The notes under the pieces: generated by a model
Databases searched by the model: none
What the model was told of the DNA's origin: nothing
The model's input: only the letters and a program-made list of their open reading frames with translations
In this document: positions 22,445-30,349 of the stretch, piece after piece
How the letters are laid out: each line of letters starts with the position of its first letter
How positions within the stretch are numbered: the first letter of the stretch is position 1
Assembly: GCF_000175635.1 (NCBI RefSeq)
Contig: NZ_ACVP01000007.1
Location: 1-64,000 of the forward strand
Length of the DNA: 64,000 bases
DNA from: Corynebacterium tuberculostearicum SK141
GTDB taxonomy: Bacteria; Actinomycetota; Actinomycetes; Mycobacteriales; Mycobacteriaceae
Reading direction: 5' to 3'
Made by a program: the position numbers and the translations under genes

Positions 22445-23128
22445 TTAGCGAGCGCGGCGGGCGAGGTGCTCGGTATCGACGATGAGCACGGACTTGCCCT
22501 CGAGGCGGATCCAACCGCGGTGCGCGAAGGTGGCCAGCGCCTTGTTGACGGTCTCACGGGAAGCGCCCACCAGCTGGGCAATCTCTTCCTGGGTGAGGTC
22601 ATGGTTCACGCGCAGGGCGCTGCCTTCCTGAACACCGAAGCGGTTAGCCAGCTGCAGCAAGGTCTTTGCCACGCGGCCCGGAACGTCGGTGAAGATGAGG
22701 TCAGCCAGGTTGGCGTTGGTGCGGCGCAGGCGGCGAGCCAGCACGCGCAGCAGCTGCTGGGCGATTTCGGGGTGGTCACCAACCCACTTCTTGAGCAGCT
22801 CGGAGTTCATGGTGGCGGCCTGAACCTCGGTCACGCACACGGCGGAGGAGGTGCGCGGGCCCGGATCGAAGATGGACAGCTCGCCAAACATATCGGATGG
22901 GCCCATGACCGTCAGCAGGTTTTCGCGACCATCCGGGGCGTGGCGGGCGAGCTTAATCTTGCCCGAGGTGATGATGTACAAGCGGTCACCGGGCTCGCCT
23001 TCGTCGAAGATGGTGGTTCCGCGCGGGTAGCGCACGGTCTCCATCTGCTCGATTAGGTGCTGCACTGCAACGGGATCAACGCCTTGGAAGATTCCGGCGC
23101 GGGAGAGGATGTCCTGTACGCCTTCCAC
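22445..23128 (-). CDS. glxR: cAMP-responsive global regulator GlxR (CRP family)
   Basis: The 227-aa protein has an N-terminal cyclic-nucleotide domain (about 15-130) with [15 protein letters not shown], the phosphate-binding cassette. The C-terminal winged helix has recognition helix [13 protein letters not shown]. It starts at GTG with AAGGAG 7 nt upstream. GlxR is the main cAMP-dependent regulator of corynebacteria. The cyclase gene that probably feeds it lies about 20 kb away in this window. The 340 bp upstream contain its promoter and a micro-ORF; an imperfect GlxR-like palindrome (23254-23269, AGTGACC on the minus strand) hints at autoregulation. Confidence 0.95.
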   Translation of the reverse strand: MEGVQDILSRAGIFQGVDPVAVQHLIEQMETVRYPRGTTIFDEGEPGDRLYIITSGKIKLARHAPDGRENLLTVMGPSDMFGELSIFDPGPRTSSAVCVTEVQAATMNSELLKKWVGDHPEIAQQLLRVLARRLRRTNANLADLIFTDVPGRVAKTLLQLANRFGVQEGSALRVNHDLTQEEIAQLVGASRETVNKALATFAHRGWIRLEGKSVLIVDTEHLARRAR

Positions 23129-23350
23129 GTTTTACTCCTTGGATGTCGACTGCGAAAGTCCATAGATGAGCCTGTGCCACATCTGGGTGCGGTCTTTCAT
23201 GCACTCGACAATGCGGAACAAGCGGGGTCACTGTGTACCGCGTTTCATCTTACAGTGTAATTGGTCACTTTTGGTACTTCACAGAAATTTTGTCACACTA
23301 TAGAAACTCTACTCGTGCTAGTGCACGGTTCAGGCCAGCAGTTTTGCGGC

Positions 23351-23440
23351 CTAGTCAGCAAAAACGACTGCCTCGAGCTTTTCCATCAGGAGGGCGAAAA
23401 GGGCGATGGCAAGTGGTACCAGAATCACGAGTGAAATCAT
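23351..23440 (-). CDS. 29-aa single-helix membrane micro-protein
   Basis: The ORF encodes a peptide starting MISLVILVPLAIALFALL and ending MEKLEAVVFAD. It consists of one hydrophobic helix of about 18 residues with a short acidic tail. AGGA lies 5 nt before the ATG, and it has normal base composition for the region. It stands alone between glxR (same strand, about 220 bp downstream) and nth (divergent). Very short membrane proteins of this kind are easily missed; expression is unproven. Confidence 0.6.
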   Translation of the reverse strand: MISLVILVPLAIALFALLMEKLEAVVFAD

Positions 23441-23468
23441 GTTTTCCTAGTCTACTAAGCTAAACCCC

Positions 23469-24125
23469 ATGAATTCAGCACTGTCAGCGGCAAGCGCGCC
23501 GGAGCTGCGCGCACCGGAGGTAAATCGGCGTTTGGCGCAGGAGTATCCGAATGCACGGTGTGCCTTGGATTATGACTCCCCGCTGCAGCTGCTCATTGCC
23601 ACCGTTCTTTCCGCACAATGCACGGATGAACGCGTGAATTCGGTGACCCCTGAGCTCTTTTCCCGCTACCCCGAGGCGGCGGACTATGCTTCCGCACAGC
23701 GCTCGGATTTGGAGAGAATCCTGCGGCCGTTGGGCTTTCAGCGTGCCAAGGCGGGGCACCTTTTGGGCATCGGGGAGAAGCTGGTGGCAGATTTTCAAGG
23801 CGAAGTCCCGCGCACGGTCAAGGAACTGACCAGCTTGCCCGGTGTTGGTCGCAAGACCGCACTGGTGGTGCTCGGAAATGCCTTCGGGATCCCCGGGCTG
23901 ACCGTGGATACGCACTTTAGCCGCCTCATGCAGCGGCTTGGGCTGTCGGGGGAGAAGACGCCGGTCAAGATTGAACGGGACATCGCTAAGCTCGTGCCGG
24001 AAGAAGAGTGGACGATGTTTTCACACCGTGTCATCTTCCACGGGCGCCAGGTATGTCATGCGCGCACGCCGGAGTGCGATGCATGCGTTCTGCGGGATAT
24101 GTGTCCAGCCGCTCGTGGGCGCTAG
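23469..24125 (+). CDS. nth: endonuclease III
   Basis: The 218-aa DNA glycosylase/AP lyase removes oxidised pyrimidines. The helix-hairpin-helix LPGVGRKTA carries catalytic Lys129, and catalytic Asp147 lies in TVDTHFSRL. The C-terminal [4Fe-4S] ligands are Cys196, Cys203, Cys206 and Cys212. The gene begins a run of same-strand genes (tlpA-like, NUDIX, marP) with 9-nt or overlapping junctions. Confidence 0.95.
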   Translation: MNSALSAASAPELRAPEVNRRLAQEYPNARCALDYDSPLQLLIATVLSAQCTDERVNSVTPELFSRYPEAADYASAQRSDLERILRPLGFQRAKAGHLLGIGEKLVADFQGEVPRTVKELTSLPGVGRKTALVVLGNAFGIPGLTVDTHFSRLMQRLGLSGEKTPVKIERDIAKLVPEEEWTMFSHRVIFHGRQVCHARTPECDACVLRDMCPAARGR

Positions 24126-24134
24126 GCTAACGGT

Positions 24135-24698
24135 ATGAAGAACTACGTCCTTGGCACGGTGATTGCCGCGATCCTCATCGCCGTCATTGCGGTAGCTGGG
24201 GTCTCGCAGTTGCGGGGCGGGGACGGATCTGAGGAGGCGTCGCTAAGCGAAGCCCCTTCGCAAGAAGTCCCACAGCGCCCGGACTGCCCGGCCGGCGCCG
24301 TGGCCGGGGTGGAGCTGGAGTGCTTGGGCGGTGAGGCAGCCGGAAAGCCCGCCGATGAGGGCGTCAGCGTGGTTAACGTGTGGGCGTGGTGGTGCGAGCC
24401 GTGCCGCGCGGAACTTCCCTACCTGCAGGACGTGGCGGAAGCGCATCCGGACTGGCAGGTCGTGGGCGTGCACGCGGATAAGAACGCGGGAAATGGTGCA
24501 GCTTTCTTGAATGACTTGGGCGTCGAGCTGCCGAGCTTCCAGGATTCGGATAATAAGTTTGCCGGTGAGCTGGGCCTGCCGGGCGTGGTGCCGGTGACGG
24601 TGGTGCTCAAGGACGGCGAGGTGCGCAAGCAATTTGCGCAGCCGTTTAGCTCCGCAGCGGAGATTGAAAAGGCCGTGGAGGAGGCGATTGCGGCATGA
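24135..24698 (+). CDS. membrane-anchored TlpA-like thioredoxin
   Basis: The 187-aa protein has an N-terminal signal anchor (about 5-25). A short linker precedes a thioredoxin fold with active site WWCEPC (Cys87, Cys90). The cis-proline position lies in GVVPVTVV. It is probably an extracytoplasmic thiol reductase for cytochrome c maturation or disulfide management. It overlaps the NUDIX gene by 4 nt (ATGA). Confidence 0.85.
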   Translation: MKNYVLGTVIAAILIAVIAVAGVSQLRGGDGSEEASLSEAPSQEVPQRPDCPAGAVAGVELECLGGEAAGKPADEGVSVVNVWAWWCEPCRAELPYLQDVAEAHPDWQVVGVHADKNAGNGAAFLNDLGVELPSFQDSDNKFAGELGLPGVVPVTVVLKDGEVRKQFAQPFSSAAEIEKAVEEAIAA

Positions 24699-25396
24699 GT
24701 CAACTCCTTCCCGAGCGCACGCCAGAATGGCTCAAGCCGGCGCTGGGGGTAGACCCCAGCCAGGTGCAAGAGCTCATTGGCAACCGCCAGGCTTCGTCCC
24801 TCAATGGCACTAATGTGCAGGTGCCGGTCAAGCGGGAAGCAGCCGTGCTCATGCTGCTGAGCGGCGAGAGCGCGGAGGAGGCCAGTATTTTGCTCACGCA
24901 TCGCTCGCCGTCCATGCGCTCGCACTCGGGCCAGATTGCCTTTCCCGGCGGCCGCCGGGATCCCGCGGATACTTCCCTGGTGGATACCGCGCTGCGGGAA
25001 GCCTGGGAGGAAACGGACCTGCAGCGCAACTCCGTGACCCCGCTGGAGCAGTGGGAGCAGCTGCATATCCGCGCCACCGGCAATCCGGTGAGCCCCATTT
25101 TGGCGCATTGGACCCAGCCGGGGGAGGTCTATCCCGCCAGCCCCGATGAAACCGATGACGTGTTTCTCGTGCCTATCCGGGAGCTGGTCGATCCGCGCAA
25201 CCGCTTCATGGTGGGCTTTAGAAAATGGCAAGGACCAGCATTTCACGCCAATGGTTACGTCATTTGGGGCTTTACCGCCGGCGTGCTCTCGGCACTATTG
25301 CAGCACGCCGGGTGGAGCGTTCCATGGGATAACAATTCAGTCATGGACCTGCGTGACTCCCTCAAAAACTCCCGCAATAATGAGAAGATGTCCTAA
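24695..25396 (+). CDS. NUDIX hydrolase, CoA-pyrophosphatase type
   Basis: The 233-aa protein contains the NUDIX signature GGRRDPADTSLVDTALREAW followed by EET. This is the variant spacing found in NudL/YeaB-type CoA diphosphatases, with LLTHRSPSMRSHSGQIAFPG in front. It probably cleaves CoA or related nucleotides. It is translationally coupled to the thioredoxin gene. Confidence 0.85.
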   Translation: MSQLLPERTPEWLKPALGVDPSQVQELIGNRQASSLNGTNVQVPVKREAAVLMLLSGESAEEASILLTHRSPSMRSHSGQIAFPGGRRDPADTSLVDTALREAWEETDLQRNSVTPLEQWEQLHIRATGNPVSPILAHWTQPGEVYPASPDETDDVFLVPIRELVDPRNRFMVGFRKWQGPAFHANGYVIWGFTAGVLSALLQHAGWSVPWDNNSVMDLRDSLKNSRNNEKMS

Positions 25397-25453
25397 CCGC
25401 TGGTGCCGCGGTACGCATACGTCTTAAACCCCAGATAGAAAGAACCCATAGCC

Positions 25454-26650
25454 ATGACTCCTGCGCTCATCGTTGACGGCCTGATTGTGGTCGCCGTCCT
25501 CATTGCGCTCCTGAGTGGGTGGCGCAATGGCGCCCTCGCGGCGGTATTGGCCTCCATTGGTGTGGGCGCTGGGGTAGTGCTAGGCATTGCCGTGGCCCCG
25601 GCCGCCCTGCGCTTGGTGGATCAGCCCTCGCTGCGCTTGCTGCTGTTAGTGGGAATCCTGGTGCTTTTTGTGGGCGTCGGGCAGCTTATCGGATCCTCGT
25701 TGGGTGGCAGCGTGCGCGATCGCATGAAGGCGCGCAAGACGCAGCGCCTTGATTCCGCCGTGGGTGCGGTTTTTCAAGCCTTTGCCGCCTTGGTGGTTAT
25801 TTGGCTCATTTCTATCCCCGTGGCCACCAACTTAGGTGGGGTGGCCGGCCAGGGCCTGCGCGATTCCCGCATCTTGGGCAAGCTCAACTCGGCCGCACCG
25901 GCGCAGGTAGCGTCGCTGCCCAATGGGGTGGCGGCGATGCTCAACGAGTCCGGCCTGCCGCCGCTAGTCTCGCCGTGGCAAAACTCGATTAGCACCGAGG
26001 AAGTAGAAGAGCCGGACCCAGACGTGCAGGATCCGGAGATGGTGCGGCGCATGCGGCCGTCTATCATTCACGTGCTTGGCGACGCCGAAGAGTGCTCCCG
26101 CCGCCTCATGGGTTCCGGCTTCGTGGCGGCCGATGACTACGTGATCACCAATGCTCACGTAGTGGCCGGCACGCAGACCGTGCGCTTGGATACCAAGGTG
26201 GGCCTCAAGGACGCGACCGTGGTCTACTACAACCCGGATGTGGATGTGGCGGTGCTGCACTCGCGCGACCTGGGCATCGATCCACTGCCATGGGCCCAGG
26301 CCCCGGCCCAGACGGGCGATGATGCCATGGTCATGGGCTTCCCGCACTCCGGGCCTTTCGACGCCGAGATGGCGCGCGTGCGCGATCGCATCACCATTTC
26401 CGGCCCGGATATCTACTCGCATGGTCGCGTGGAACGCGATTCCTACACCGTGCGCGGCAAGATCCAACAAGGAAATTCCGGCGGACCGCTGGTCAACACG
26501 GCCGGCGAGGTCCTCGGCGTGGTCTTCGGCGCCTCGGTGGATGATTCCGAGACCGGCTATGCCCTAACCGCCGATGAGGTCAATGCCCAAATCGGAGACA
26601 TCACGCAGCTTACCCACCCTGTAGATACCGGCGAGTGCGTGGCGCACTAG
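25454..26650 (+). CDS. marP: MarP-like periplasmic serine protease
   Basis: The 398-aa protein has four CvpA-like transmembrane helices (about 5-125) and an extracytoplasmic trypsin-like domain. The catalytic triad is His235 (TNAHVV), Asp264 (DVDVAVL) and Ser342 (QQGNSGGPL). Cys214 and Cys395 are present at the same positions as the disulfide that activates M. tuberculosis MarP. By analogy it protects against acid/oxidative stress by processing wall hydrolases. Its stop shares a CTAG with the convergent hydrolase gene. Confidence 0.9.
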   Translation: MTPALIVDGLIVVAVLIALLSGWRNGALAAVLASIGVGAGVVLGIAVAPAALRLVDQPSLRLLLLVGILVLFVGVGQLIGSSLGGSVRDRMKARKTQRLDSAVGAVFQAFAALVVIWLISIPVATNLGGVAGQGLRDSRILGKLNSAAPAQVASLPNGVAAMLNESGLPPLVSPWQNSISTEEVEEPDPDVQDPEMVRRMRPSIIHVLGDAEECSRRLMGSGFVAADDYVITNAHVVAGTQTVRLDTKVGLKDATVVYYNPDVDVAVLHSRDLGIDPLPWAQAPAQTGDDAMVMGFPHSGPFDAEMARVRDRITISGPDIYSHGRVERDSYTVRGKIQQGNSGGPLVNTAGEVLGVVFGASVDDSETGYALTADEVNAQIGDITQLTHPVDTGECVAH

Positions 26651-27561
26651 CTATGTTCTTGTAGCCAGGCCGCCAGCGTGGAAACGAAATCCGCCGGTGC
26701 TTCCAAGTGCGGAAGGTTCTTCGCGCCGGGGATGGTCGTGGCGGTGAATCCGCGGCGGGCGCGCGAGGCGGCGCGGCGGACCACAGGGTTCCACAGTCGC
26801 TGTTGGGCGTGGATGAAGAGAACGGGACGCTCTACTGCCAGTTCCACCCAGGTCAAGGGAACCACGGCGGTGCGCATGCGGTGGTTCCACAAGATTCCAC
26901 GGCTGACGCTGCCGATGCGGGAGGCGCGCAGGCGGAGATCGAGGATGCGGTCTAGGGTGGCGTCGGCAAGCAAAGGCCCCGTATCCAGCTCCAGCTCCTT
27001 GCGGTAGGCGCGGGGGCTAAGCAGCAGGTTTTGGGCGCGGGTAACGCGCGGCAGGCGGCACAGCAGCGAGCGCAGATTAATCCACCCAAAGTCCCACGGC
27101 CGGGCGGCAATCGCGCGGCGCAGATCCACCGGGTGGGCGGCGGAAATGGAGGCCAGGCCGCGCACCCGCTCAGGGCGCTCTGCGGCCAAACACCACGCCA
27201 CCGCGCCGCCCGTATCGGCGCCCACCACAAAGGCATCGTCATGGCCCAAGGCCTGAATGAGCCCGCTAATATCGCCCACCAAAGTGCGGATATCCTGCCC
27301 CGCCTCAATGGGCGGCTTATCGGACATACCAAAGCCTCGCATATCCACGGCCGCGACGTGGAAGCCGCGTTGTGCAAGCGGCGCTATGACGTCCTGATAA
27401 TCGAACCACCCGCCAAAAGCGCCGTGGATGAGCACCACGAGTGGCTGCGTGCTATCGCCCGCCGTGGCGACGTGCAGGCGGATGCCGCGGGTGTGGACGA
27501 ACTCATGCGCATAAGGTCCATCCAGCTCCACCGTTGAGGGAGGCAGGGGTGCGAAGGCCAT
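26647..27561 (-). CDS. alpha/beta hydrolase, epoxide-hydrolase type
   Basis: The 304-aa protein has the oxyanion motif HGAFGGW (46-52). Its nucleophile elbow GADTGG holds Asp116 instead of Ser, which places it with epoxide hydrolases and haloalkane dehalogenases. The catalytic His is probably in NLPHLEAP near the end. Substrate unknown. A -10-like TATAGA lies close to the ATG. Confidence 0.8.
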   Translation of the reverse strand: MAFAPLPPSTVELDGPYAHEFVHTRGIRLHVATAGDSTQPLVVLIHGAFGGWFDYQDVIAPLAQRGFHVAAVDMRGFGMSDKPPIEAGQDIRTLVGDISGLIQALGHDDAFVVGADTGGAVAWCLAAERPERVRGLASISAAHPVDLRRAIAARPWDFGWINLRSLLCRLPRVTRAQNLLLSPRAYRKELELDTGPLLADATLDRILDLRLRASRIGSVSRGILWNHRMRTAVVPLTWVELAVERPVLFIHAQQRLWNPVVRRAASRARRGFTATTIPGAKNLPHLEAPADFVSTLAAWLQEHS

Positions 27562-27612
27562 GGTGCCGCCTTTCTATAGTTGGGGCAGAAACGGTAGAGA
27601 AAAGGGGAGGAA

Positions 27613-27650
27613 GTACACAAAATCCGCCCCAGGCTAGCTAGGGCGGATAG
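27613..27650 (-). terminator. terminator behind the holin-X-like gene
   Basis: The stem ATCCGCCC/GGGCGGAT has an 11-nt loop and is followed on the minus strand by TTTTGTG. Confidence 0.75.
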
Positions 27651-27681
27651 AGGGGTGCACGTACGCGTGGCGCCTGCCGGT

Positions 27682-28185
27682 TTAGGTGTAGAGGCCGTGG
27701 GTGTTCTTACGGTCCAGAGACTTCTGTGCCTTGCCCGGAACCAGGTTCTTGAGCTCCTTGGTGGAGTCAATGGTCTTCTGCGGGGCCTTGACCTGCTTGA
27801 CATTCTTCAGGCCAACGAAGGCCAGGATGCCGGCGAGGACGATCATGATCAAGAACACGATCAGGAACGCTGCCCAGCGGTCCAGCCAGACGGCGAGAAG
27901 CTCGGCCAGGAAGAAGAAAAAGAAGAAGGAGCTATACAGCGCGATGGTGCCTGCGCCACCGAAGAGGCCTGCACCGATGCCGCCCTTCTTAGCGGACTCT
28001 GCCAGCTCGGTCTTGGCTAGCTCCACCTCGGAGCGCACGAGCTGGGACATCTGCTCGGTGGCGTTGGAGACCAGCTGGCCTACCGAGGTCTCGGACGAGG
28101 ACGTATCCACGTCACTCAAAGGGATCGAGTTCACCTTCGGTGCAAATTGATCAGTACCGTCGGTAAAAAGTCCATCGTTGCTCAC
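27682..28185 (-). CDS. actinobacterial phage-holin-family (Holin-X/DUF1469) membrane protein
   Basis: The 167-aa protein has a soluble N-terminal part with an amphipathic helix QLVRSEVELAKTELAESAKK, then two transmembrane helices (about 75-125), then a basic tail. This is the usual layout of the chromosomal 'phage holin family' proteins of actinobacteria, which are not phage genes. A run of six Phe (SSFFFFFFLAE) starts the first helix. Function unknown; a role in envelope stress or division has been suggested for relatives. Confidence 0.75.
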   Translation of the reverse strand: MSNDGLFTDGTDQFAPKVNSIPLSDVDTSSSETSVGQLVSNATEQMSQLVRSEVELAKTELAESAKKGGIGAGLFGGAGTIALYSSFFFFFFLAELLAVWLDRWAAFLIVFLIMIVLAGILAFVGLKNVKQVKAPQKTIDSTKELKNLVPGKAQKSLDRKNTHGLYT

Positions 28186-28299
28186 GATTAATTCTCCTCG
28201 CGTTTATCTAAACCTTGTAATGTCCCCAATAATAATGGAATCACTATTATCCCATGGTGCCACGCATACTTAGGGACTTCCACGGCTATCCTAATGGAT

Positions 28300-29010
28300 A
28301 TGTCAGAAAATGACGCGTTATCCCCGCTGTTTCGCCTGCCGGGGGTGAAAGAAAGTGCAGAAAAGGCCGCCGCTGCCATCGCCCGTGCACACCGCCGACC
28401 TGCAGGATTGCGCAAGTTTGAGGTTATCTCTGCGGAGTCCCTCATGCGCGGCGCCCGCGCCAGCGTGGCGCTGGACGGCCACGCTATCCCCCCACATCCG
28501 GGACCGGAAGATATGGAAGAAGGGCCGCTGGCCAGCGCTGTCAGCGCCTATTCCGTGGCCGCCCCGGAACTCTTAGATGCTACGGTGCGCTCCTTTGCCC
28601 GGGCACCGCTGCAGGTGCTGGCGCGCATTGACGTCGCGGCCGGCGGTACCGGCATTCCGGCCGGCGAGAGTGCGCGCTTGCAAGGATTGGGACGGCTCAT
28701 CGCGCAGGGTGACGGCCCTGCCTTCGATCTCTTGCTGCCGAGCGTGGTCCATGCCGAGATTGCCGCCGGCGAGTTCTTTGGCCCTCGCAGTGGCCTCGTC
28801 GCCCGCGTTGCCTCCCGCCTCGCCGCGGTGCATACGGGCTTTGACCCGCGCGGTTTCGCCGTGCCCGAGGTCTACTACACCCGCCACCGCGCCGAGTATG
28901 CCGCCGCGGTGGGCAATTATCGCACCGCGCTTGCCGACGCCCTCTTAACCCACCTCGCCGCCTGGACCGCCGGCGGCAAAGAAGCCGACGCGATTGCCCG
29001 CGCGGCCTAG
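28300..29010 (+). CDS. conserved protein resembling a degenerate Fic domain
   Basis: The 236-aa, mostly helical protein has ESLMRGARASVALDG (46-60), which recalls the N-terminal inhibitory/flap region of Fic proteins. EFFGPRSGLVAR (158-169) aligns with the Fic catalytic motif HPFxxGNGRxxR but has Glu for the catalytic His, Ser for Asn and Leu for Arg. It lies beside the HAD phosphatase and tad genes as its homologue does in M. tuberculosis. If the relation is right it is a pseudoenzyme. ATG 28300 follows TATCCT by 7 nt; an ATG two codons upstream is possible. Confidence 0.55.
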   Translation: MSENDALSPLFRLPGVKESAEKAAAAIARAHRRPAGLRKFEVISAESLMRGARASVALDGHAIPPHPGPEDMEEGPLASAVSAYSVAAPELLDATVRSFARAPLQVLARIDVAAGGTGIPAGESARLQGLGRLIAQGDGPAFDLLLPSVVHAEIAAGEFFGPRSGLVARVASRLAAVHTGFDPRGFAVPEVYYTRHRAEYAAAVGNYRTALADALLTHLAAWTAGGKEADAIARAA

Positions 29011-29888
29011 GAGGCGCGCCGTGGGCCCCGCTTGGGCGGGCCGGGGCGGCCCGGGTGCTGGGCGAGCCACAGGCCAGCGCCGATAACTGCCGCGGTACCC
29101 GCCAGAACGGAGGCTCCGATTCCAATTTCCTTGGCGGTTGGCGCAGGCAGGAGCGGCACCGGGTCCTTAAAGGAGCGGATCTCCCAGTGGTGGGCGAGGG
29201 CGTGGCGCTTTAGCTGCTTGTCCGGGTTGACGGCGACGGGGTGGCCTACCTTTTCCAGCATCGGGATATCCGTCGCGGAATCCGAGTAGGCGTAGCTGGC
29301 AGCAAGGTCGAGGTTTTCTGCCGCTGCGGTCCGCTCCAGGGCCTCCGCTTTAGTGGGGCCCTTGCAGTAGAAGAGCACCTCGCCGGTAAAACGGCCGTTT
29401 TCCTCTGCCAATTCGGTGGCGATGACGTGCTCGACGCCGAGTTCCTCTGCGATGATGTCCACCAGCACGGCCGCGGAGGCAGAGACGATGACCACGTGGT
29501 GGCCAGCGGCGCGGTGGGCGCGGATGAGTTCGCGGGCCTCGGCATAAATGGAGGGCGTGACCACGTGATGCATGGTCTCGCGGGCGATGGCGCGCACCTC
29601 GTCCACGGACCAGCCCGTGACCAGTGCGGTGAGCTGGTCGCGGGTGGAATCCATGCCTTCGCTGGTTAGACCAGAAAACATATAGGTGGCCTTAGCAAGT
29701 GATAGCTGCAGTGCTTCGGCCGGCGAGATGAGCCCGTTGTGGAGGAATTCGCGACCAAACGCATAGGCCGAGGAGGTGGCGATGATGGTCTTGTCCAGAT
29801 CGAAAAACGCCGCGGTGCGTGCGGGGTCGCCGCCAGCGCGGGTGGTGTCGGCGCGGCGGGGATGACGGGGCTCGCGGGAAGTAGTCAT
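29007..29888 (-). CDS. HAD-IB phosphatase with C-terminal membrane segment
   Basis: The 293-aa protein has the nucleophile motif FFDLDKT (28-34), motif II VSAS, and YAYSDSATDIPML for motifs III/IV. This is the SerB-like HAD-IB subfamily. A hydrophobic segment near the C-terminus (about 252-275) and a basic tail suggest membrane attachment. Serine-phosphate or lipid-phosphate substrates are both plausible. It neighbours the 6C RNA and ssd/tad genes, the same order as in M. tuberculosis. The convergent neighbour shares its CTAG stop. Confidence 0.85.
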   Translation of the reverse strand: MTTSREPRHPRRADTTRAGGDPARTAAFFDLDKTIIATSSAYAFGREFLHNGLISPAEALQLSLAKATYMFSGLTSEGMDSTRDQLTALVTGWSVDEVRAIARETMHHVVTPSIYAEARELIRAHRAAGHHVVIVSASAAVLVDIIAEELGVEHVIATELAEENGRFTGEVLFYCKGPTKAEALERTAAAENLDLAASYAYSDSATDIPMLEKVGHPVAVNPDKQLKRHALAHHWEIRSFKDPVPLLPAPTAKEIGIGASVLAGTAAVIGAGLWLAQHPGRPGPPKRGPRRAS

Positions 29889-30061
29889 GATGTGCTGCCG
29901 AGTGTAGCTGCCCTAAGCGCTTGCTGGTGTAGAAGTGACTGATGTTAACGGTGATTTGTATGCCACTAATGTGGGATTGGGAACCCGCGTGGGGGTGGCG
30001 CTGAGTGAACATGCATTCGGTGCAGGTCAGCGCCGTGGCCGCGGAAATCTGCTGTTAGCTG

Positions 30062-30090
30062 TTGTGATTGGGTGGCGAACATGTCATAAT
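30062..30090 (+). promoter_or_regulatory. promoter of the 6C RNA
   Basis: TTGTGA and CATAAT are separated by 17 nt. The predicted start is near 30097, about 30 nt before the first C-loop hairpin. Confidence 0.6.
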
Positions 30091-30096
30091 AATGCG

Positions 30097-30200
30097 TGCA
30101 AGGCCCCGATATACTGTGCGGCCTGCCCCGGCTCACCCCCCCGAGGCCGGGTTACTGACGGCCCGCGCGCACACCCCCCCCGATGCGCGGGCCGTCACCT
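30097..30200 (+). ncRNA. 6C RNA
   Basis: Two GC-rich hairpins carry runs of cytosine in their loops. The first (30127-30151) has a CCCGG-CTC stem and seven C in the loop. The second (30157-30196) has a perfect 12-bp stem GACGGCCCGCGC/GCGCGGGCCGTC and eight C in the loop. This is the defining pattern of the actinobacterial 6C RNA. It lies between the HAD gene and ssd, exactly where M. tuberculosis has its 6C RNA (B11). B11 pairs through C-rich loops with G-rich mRNA sites. The 3' end is uncertain. Confidence 0.88.
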
Positions 30201-30224
30201 ATATCTACCGCCGTGCGGAGCGGG

Positions 30225-30233
30225 TTATCCACA
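30225..30233 (+). promoter_or_regulatory. DnaA-box-like site 1
   Basis: TTATCCACA, the perfect consensus DnaA box, lies in the context GCGGGTTATCCACAG... just behind the 6C RNA. Confidence 0.5.
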
Positions 30234-30237
30234 GATT

Positions 30238-30259
30238 TTTGGTTGAAACGACAACCAAA
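30238..30259. repeat. inverted repeat between the two DnaA-box-like sites
   Basis: A perfect 8-bp stem TTTGGTTG/CAACCAAA with a 6-nt loop lies between the two TTATCCACA sites. It may be the 3' end of the 6C transcript or a protein-binding palindrome. Confidence 0.4.
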
Positions 30260-30287
30260 TCGCGCCTACATGGTGACTTCTGGCGGG

Positions 30288-30296
30288 TTATCCACA
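30288..30296 (+). promoter_or_regulatory. DnaA-box-like site 2
   Basis: A second TTATCCACA, same orientation and same GGCGGG-type left flank, 63 bp from the first and 54 bp before the ssd start. Confidence 0.5.
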
Positions 30297-30349
30297 GCAT
30301 TGCCGCCGGAGCCTCGCTGCGGTTGCGCGACTGCTTCAGGCTATGAGGC

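Noticed and set aside
27682-28185. Prophage remnant because of the 'holin' family name
   Set aside because: Holin-X/DUF1469 proteins are ordinary chromosomal proteins in actinobacteria, and no other phage gene is nearby.
29935-30246. 103-codon open frame across the 6C RNA
   Set aside because: It is created by the GC-rich hairpins; the translated product is low quality and the RNA explanation is far stronger.
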